From JAIOSM01 sp023143455 (GTDB lineage: Bacteria; Desulfobacterota; Desulfobacteria; Desulfobacterales; Desulfobacteraceae), in the NCBI GenBank assembly GCA_030632885.1, contig DAOVTW010000011.1:7975-71974 (forward strand): a stretch of DNA of 64,000 nt. Reading direction: 5' to 3'. Shown here in pieces: positions 62,501 through 64,000 of this stretch. The stretch's first letter is position 1. Each line of letters opens with the position of its first letter. Made by a program: the position numbers and the translations under genes. The notes beneath the pieces are model-generated. The model searched no databases and was not told the DNA's origin. It was given only the letters and a program-made list of their open reading frames with translations.

Positions 62501-63112
62501 TTTAAATTTTCTGTATGCGTCTTTATTAAAAAGAGATGCCATATCATCATAATCAATCATCTCAATTTTTTGTATTTCATGGGACGTTCTAAACCCATCA
62601 TAAAAGTGCATAAAAGGCACGCTTGCTTCAATCGTTACAAGATGAGAAACTAAAGCTAAATCCATTGCTTCCTGTACTGAGTTGGAAGAGATCATGGCAA
62701 ATCCTGCCTGCCTTACTGACATTACATCAGAGTGATCTCCAAAGATTGATAAAGCATGGGTTGAAATTGATCTTGCAGTAATATGAAAAACGCATGGAAG
62801 AAGTTCACCTGCGATCTTATACATATTTGGTATTTTTAAAAGTAGGCCCTGGGAAGCCGTAAAGCTTGTTGTAAGCGCTCCTGCTGCAAGGGATCCATGC
62901 ACTGCACCTGCTGCACCGGCTTCTGACTGCATCTGTTTTATTTTAAGAATATTTCCAAAAATATTTTTTCTTCCCATTGAAGCCCATGAGTCTGCTATTT
63001 CTCCTAAAGGGCTTGAAGGAGTAATTGGATATATTGCTGCAACATCACTCATGGCATAAGCCACGTGAGTTGCTGCAGTATTTCCATCAATAGTTTGCAT
63101 GTTTCTTTTCAT
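59597..63112 (-). CDS. nifJ: pyruvate:ferredoxin (flavodoxin) oxidoreductase
   Basis: The 1171-residue single-chain PFOR decarboxylates pyruvate to acetyl-CoA and reduces ferredoxin. Domain I (TPP pyrimidine domain) opens with DGNTAATHVAYAMSDVAAIYPITPSSP. Two 4Fe-4S clusters are in ECIQCNQCSFVCPHAA and CQGCGCCVDICPSKVKAL near residues 690-760. A third cluster ligand set starts at SGACAGCGETPY, and the TPP-binding block is GGDGWAYDIGFGGVDHVLAS. Length is normal. GGAG precedes the ATG. It feeds central anaerobic carbon metabolism and stands alone, ended by its own terminator. Confidence 0.98.
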   Translation of the reverse strand: MKRNMQTIDGNTAATHVAYAMSDVAAIYPITPSSPLGEIADSWASMGRKNIFGNILKIKQMQSEAGAAGAVHGSLAAGALTTSFTASQGLLLKIPNMYKIAGELLPCVFHITARSISTHALSIFGDHSDVMSVRQAGFAMISSNSVQEAMDLALVSHLVTIEASVPFMHFYDGFRTSHEIQKIEMIDYDDMASLFNKDAYRKFKERAISPESPDTRGTAQNPDVFFQGREAANSYYLKVPSIVEKYMKKVGDLTGREYNLFDYVGDPEAERVIIAMGSSCEAIEEVVNKLNQNGEKTGLIKVRLYRPFVAEAFMNALPKSAKTITVLDRTKEPGSLGDPLYMDVCTAFMEKGGTFPKILGGRYGLSSKEFNPSMIKAVYDNMKSDDAKNHFTVGINDDVTHTSLEIKEAFNSAPQGTVGAKFWGLGADGTVGANQSAIAIIGDNTDKYAQGYFAYDSKKSGGLTVSHLRFGDVPIKSTYLIDSADFVACHKTNYVYIYDVLDGIKDGGTFLLNSSWSMEDMEKYIPGDVRRKIYEKKIKFYNIDAVKIAGEVGLGGRINMIMQTCFFNLANILPIEEAITLLKEDIKKKFGKKGDKIVNMNIDGVDKTLDKLEQIKVPESWKDAEGKISQGDSDNEFVKNVMQPIMHQKGDDIPVSAFADDGMFPNATSQYEKRGVAISVPEWNAEECIQCNQCSFVCPHAAIIPIIATEDELKNAPVFFKTVDGKAKETKELKFRIQVNPLDCQGCGCCVDICPSKVKALDLKPIAEQLAKEAENYEFSKDISFKTEIGKRESVKGSQYYKPLLEFSGACAGCGETPYVKVLTQLFGERMTIANATGCSSIWGGSAPSTPYCTNNDGHGPAYGSSLFEDAAEYGYGMMLASDNRRAILKEKAEQALKTDISSDIKDALQGWISGMNNAEESKKYGILLKDLLKDETSNNLLKEIYEENKLFVKKSHWIFGGDGWAYDIGFGGVDHVLASGDDINILVMDTEVYSNTGGQSSKATPTGAIAKYTASGKKICKKDLARMIMTYGYVYVASIAMGANKNQVIKAFVEAESYPGPSLVICYAPCINQGIKKGMGKSQTEAKLAVESGYWPLFRYNPLLVKEGKNPFTLDSKDPDGTIQEFLSGETRFAALEKSFPEESKRLRKKIEQELMDKNEMLKIMAGKSE

Positions 63113-63282
63113 AAATTCTCCTATTTAATAGTTATAAATACAAAGTAACCTTAAACTTATACATCAGATAGTAGGATATGTAAATATTAACTAAAAATTT
63201 CAAGGATGTTTTTTGCCTGTTAGCTATATTAAAGCGTTGGTTTAACTACAAAAACCGGTTGATGCCTGATTGTTTTGATATG

Positions 63283-63466
63283 ATTCTTGTCATAGTATCT
63301 TTCCTGAGCGGTTTGAACATTTTGAAAGTTCTAAATTCCCTTTGCTAAACAGCAAGAACTCGGACATAAATGTCCTCAGACAACTTGCTGTTCTTAACGC
63401 GTCGCTCATTAAAAACTTATTACAAAATAACAAACAAATGCTCAGGAAAGATACCATGACAAGAAT
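63283..63466. repeat. MITE-like nested inverted repeat
   Basis: Outer arms 63283-63315 and 63435-63466 are complementary over 32-33 bases with two mismatches and one gap. Inside lie a second pair, AACAGCAAG (63348-63356) with CTTGCTGTT (63384-63392), and a central GGACAT-AA-ATGTCC hairpin (63362-63375). No protein is encoded. The 184-base nested palindrome fits a miniature inverted-repeat element or a highly structured RNA. Confidence 0.65.
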
Positions 63467-63550
63467 TTAGCAAAGACTTCCAACAAGTCCGCTGGATTGT
63501 TTAGGACAAAGATTACTGAATAGTTGAACTTTTAGTAAAGAATATATGGT

Positions 63551-63592
63551 ATTGAACTAAACCGCTACGCGGCTTAGTTCAATATATTTTTT
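63551..63592 (+). terminator. strong hairpin, possible terminator or element end
   Basis: A 15-bp stem with one mismatch (63551-63565 with 63569-63583) closes a 3-base loop and is followed on the plus strand by ATATTTTTTAG. No plus-strand gene lies upstream, so a terminator role is not certain; it may be a mobile-element end or serve antisense transcripts. Confidence 0.5.
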
Positions 63593-63607
63593 AGTGTAAC
63601 GTATTCT

Positions 63608-63763
63608 TCAACAGTTGCTGCTGATCAAAGTCCATTCTTGTACAGCTTTCAAAAGCTTTTTCCCAATACCAATATTTCGATATTCTTTTGCAACAACAAA
63701 ACCTGCTATTTCCACAAATTTCCCCAATTCTATTCTCTGGGCTTCAAATAGGTGTATCCAGCC
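63608..63763 (-). pseudogene. remnant of a GNAT acetyltransferase
   Basis: The minus-strand frame, open between a TAA at 63764-63766 and a TGA at 63608-63610, reads GWIHLFEAQRIELGKFVEIA then FVVAKEYRNIGIGKKLLKA. The RxxGIGKxL acetyl-CoA loop identifies a GNAT N-acetyltransferase. The N-terminal strands and the C-terminal part are missing and there is no start codon, so it is a decayed gene piece. Confidence 0.7.
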
Positions 63764-63888
63764 TTAAAAAGCATAACAATTATTATTGAATGGTATTGGT
63801 TTATATTACTCATATTTTATCCAATATCAAAGAAAAATATAGTTGTAACCAAAACTTAGATTGAACTTAGCGCACTATCGTGCGGACT
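63764..63888. other. intergenic, small hairpin only
   Basis: The short stretch holds CGCAC-TATC-GTGCG (63871-63884), a 5-bp hairpin just past the stop of the edge gene, without a T-run. Nothing else is seen. Confidence 0.35.
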
Positions 63889-64000
63889 TTAGCCTGATAC
63901 ATATTCCATTGTTTCTTGATTACAACCTGGGCAGCCAAGAACAGGCATAAAACCTTCATAATATCTGCCCTCAAACTTAGCTATTCCTATCTCAACATCA
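63889..64000 (-). CDS. 3' end of an unidentified gene (cut by window edge)
   Basis: The minus-strand frame enters from the right edge and ends at a TAA (63889-63891). The visible 36 residues read VEIGIAKFEGRYYEGFMPVLG then CPGCNQETMEYVSG. The CPGC pair may belong to a zinc or redox site. There is too little to assign a family. Confidence 0.45.
   Translation of the reverse strand, partial: DVEIGIAKFEGRYYEGFMPVLGCPGCNQETMEYVSG

Overview
The window looks like chromosomal DNA of an AT-rich, anaerobic Gram-negative bacterium, most likely a sulfate-reducing Desulfobacteraceae-type deltaproteobacterium. This is inferred from gene content: a single-chain pyruvate:ferredoxin oxidoreductase, the cobalt-early (anaerobic) cobalamin pathway with a CbiK-type chelatase carrying a signal peptide, DUF134/DUF5320 proteins, DUF1638, DUF2914, a GmhB heptose phosphatase and RlpA. 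No rRNA, tRNA or CRISPR array was seen.

Layout. 1-4.8 kb: a TraB-family membrane protein, a small basic protein with its own promoter and terminator, an unfamiliar C39-like cysteine-protease protein with a 114-aa neighbour, and a PEBP-like lipoprotein. 4.8-7.5 kb: polA. 7.6-8.2 kb: an IS200-type element. 8.3-9.4 kb: a DUF134 regulator and two Gly-rich small proteins behind a promoter flanked by a 14-bp inverted repeat. 9.4-14.1 kb: gene remnants, then a CoA-disulfide-reductase-like flavoprotein, DUF1638 and DUF4242-like genes facing a sigma-54 activator, followed by an MTHFR C-domain remnant. 14.3-24.8 kb: a SHOCT-type exported protein, a Cys-rich protein, hisD, a tight three-gene cassette (phosphoesterase, ParB-like/RAM protein, PAS kinase), a thioesterase, a fused eukaryote-like HisHF, a MaoC-like protein and an EamA transporter. 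24.8-42 kb: a cobalamin riboswitch with terminator, followed by cbiK-btuCDF-cbiL-(GATE protein)-cbiET-cbiF-cbiG-cbiH-cobO-cbiP, and on the other strand gltA, an FmdB protein, and cbiC-cbiA-cbiD.

42-51.5 kb: glnE, the hut operon (hutU-hutI plus a PilZ gene) behind a HutC-like palindrome, a small Hpt/receiver phosphorelay with a broken kinase fragment, a zinc-ribbon membrane protein, a MoaD/ThiS protein and a DUF2914 protein. 51.6-59.5 kb: a minus-strand run of an MFS transporter, hsp20, lon, rlpA, gmhB, recD2 and a small ORF. 59.6-63.1 kb: nifJ. The last 0.9 kb holds a MITE-like nested palindrome, a strong hairpin, a GNAT remnant and the 3' end of a gene that runs off the edge.

The cobalamin genes form the main functional block. 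They cover cobalt insertion, uptake (BtuCDF) and most ring-contraction steps to cobyric acid. The precorrin-6A reductase (CbiJ) and the lower-ligand genes are not in the window. The most unusual points are: cbiA needs an ATT start codon to keep its P-loop; HisH and HisF are fused in a eukaryote-like form; the IS200 transposase ribosome-binding site is sequestered by an upstream complement; the C39-like/114-aa pair and the phosphoesterase/ParB-RAM/kinase cassette do not match a system I know.
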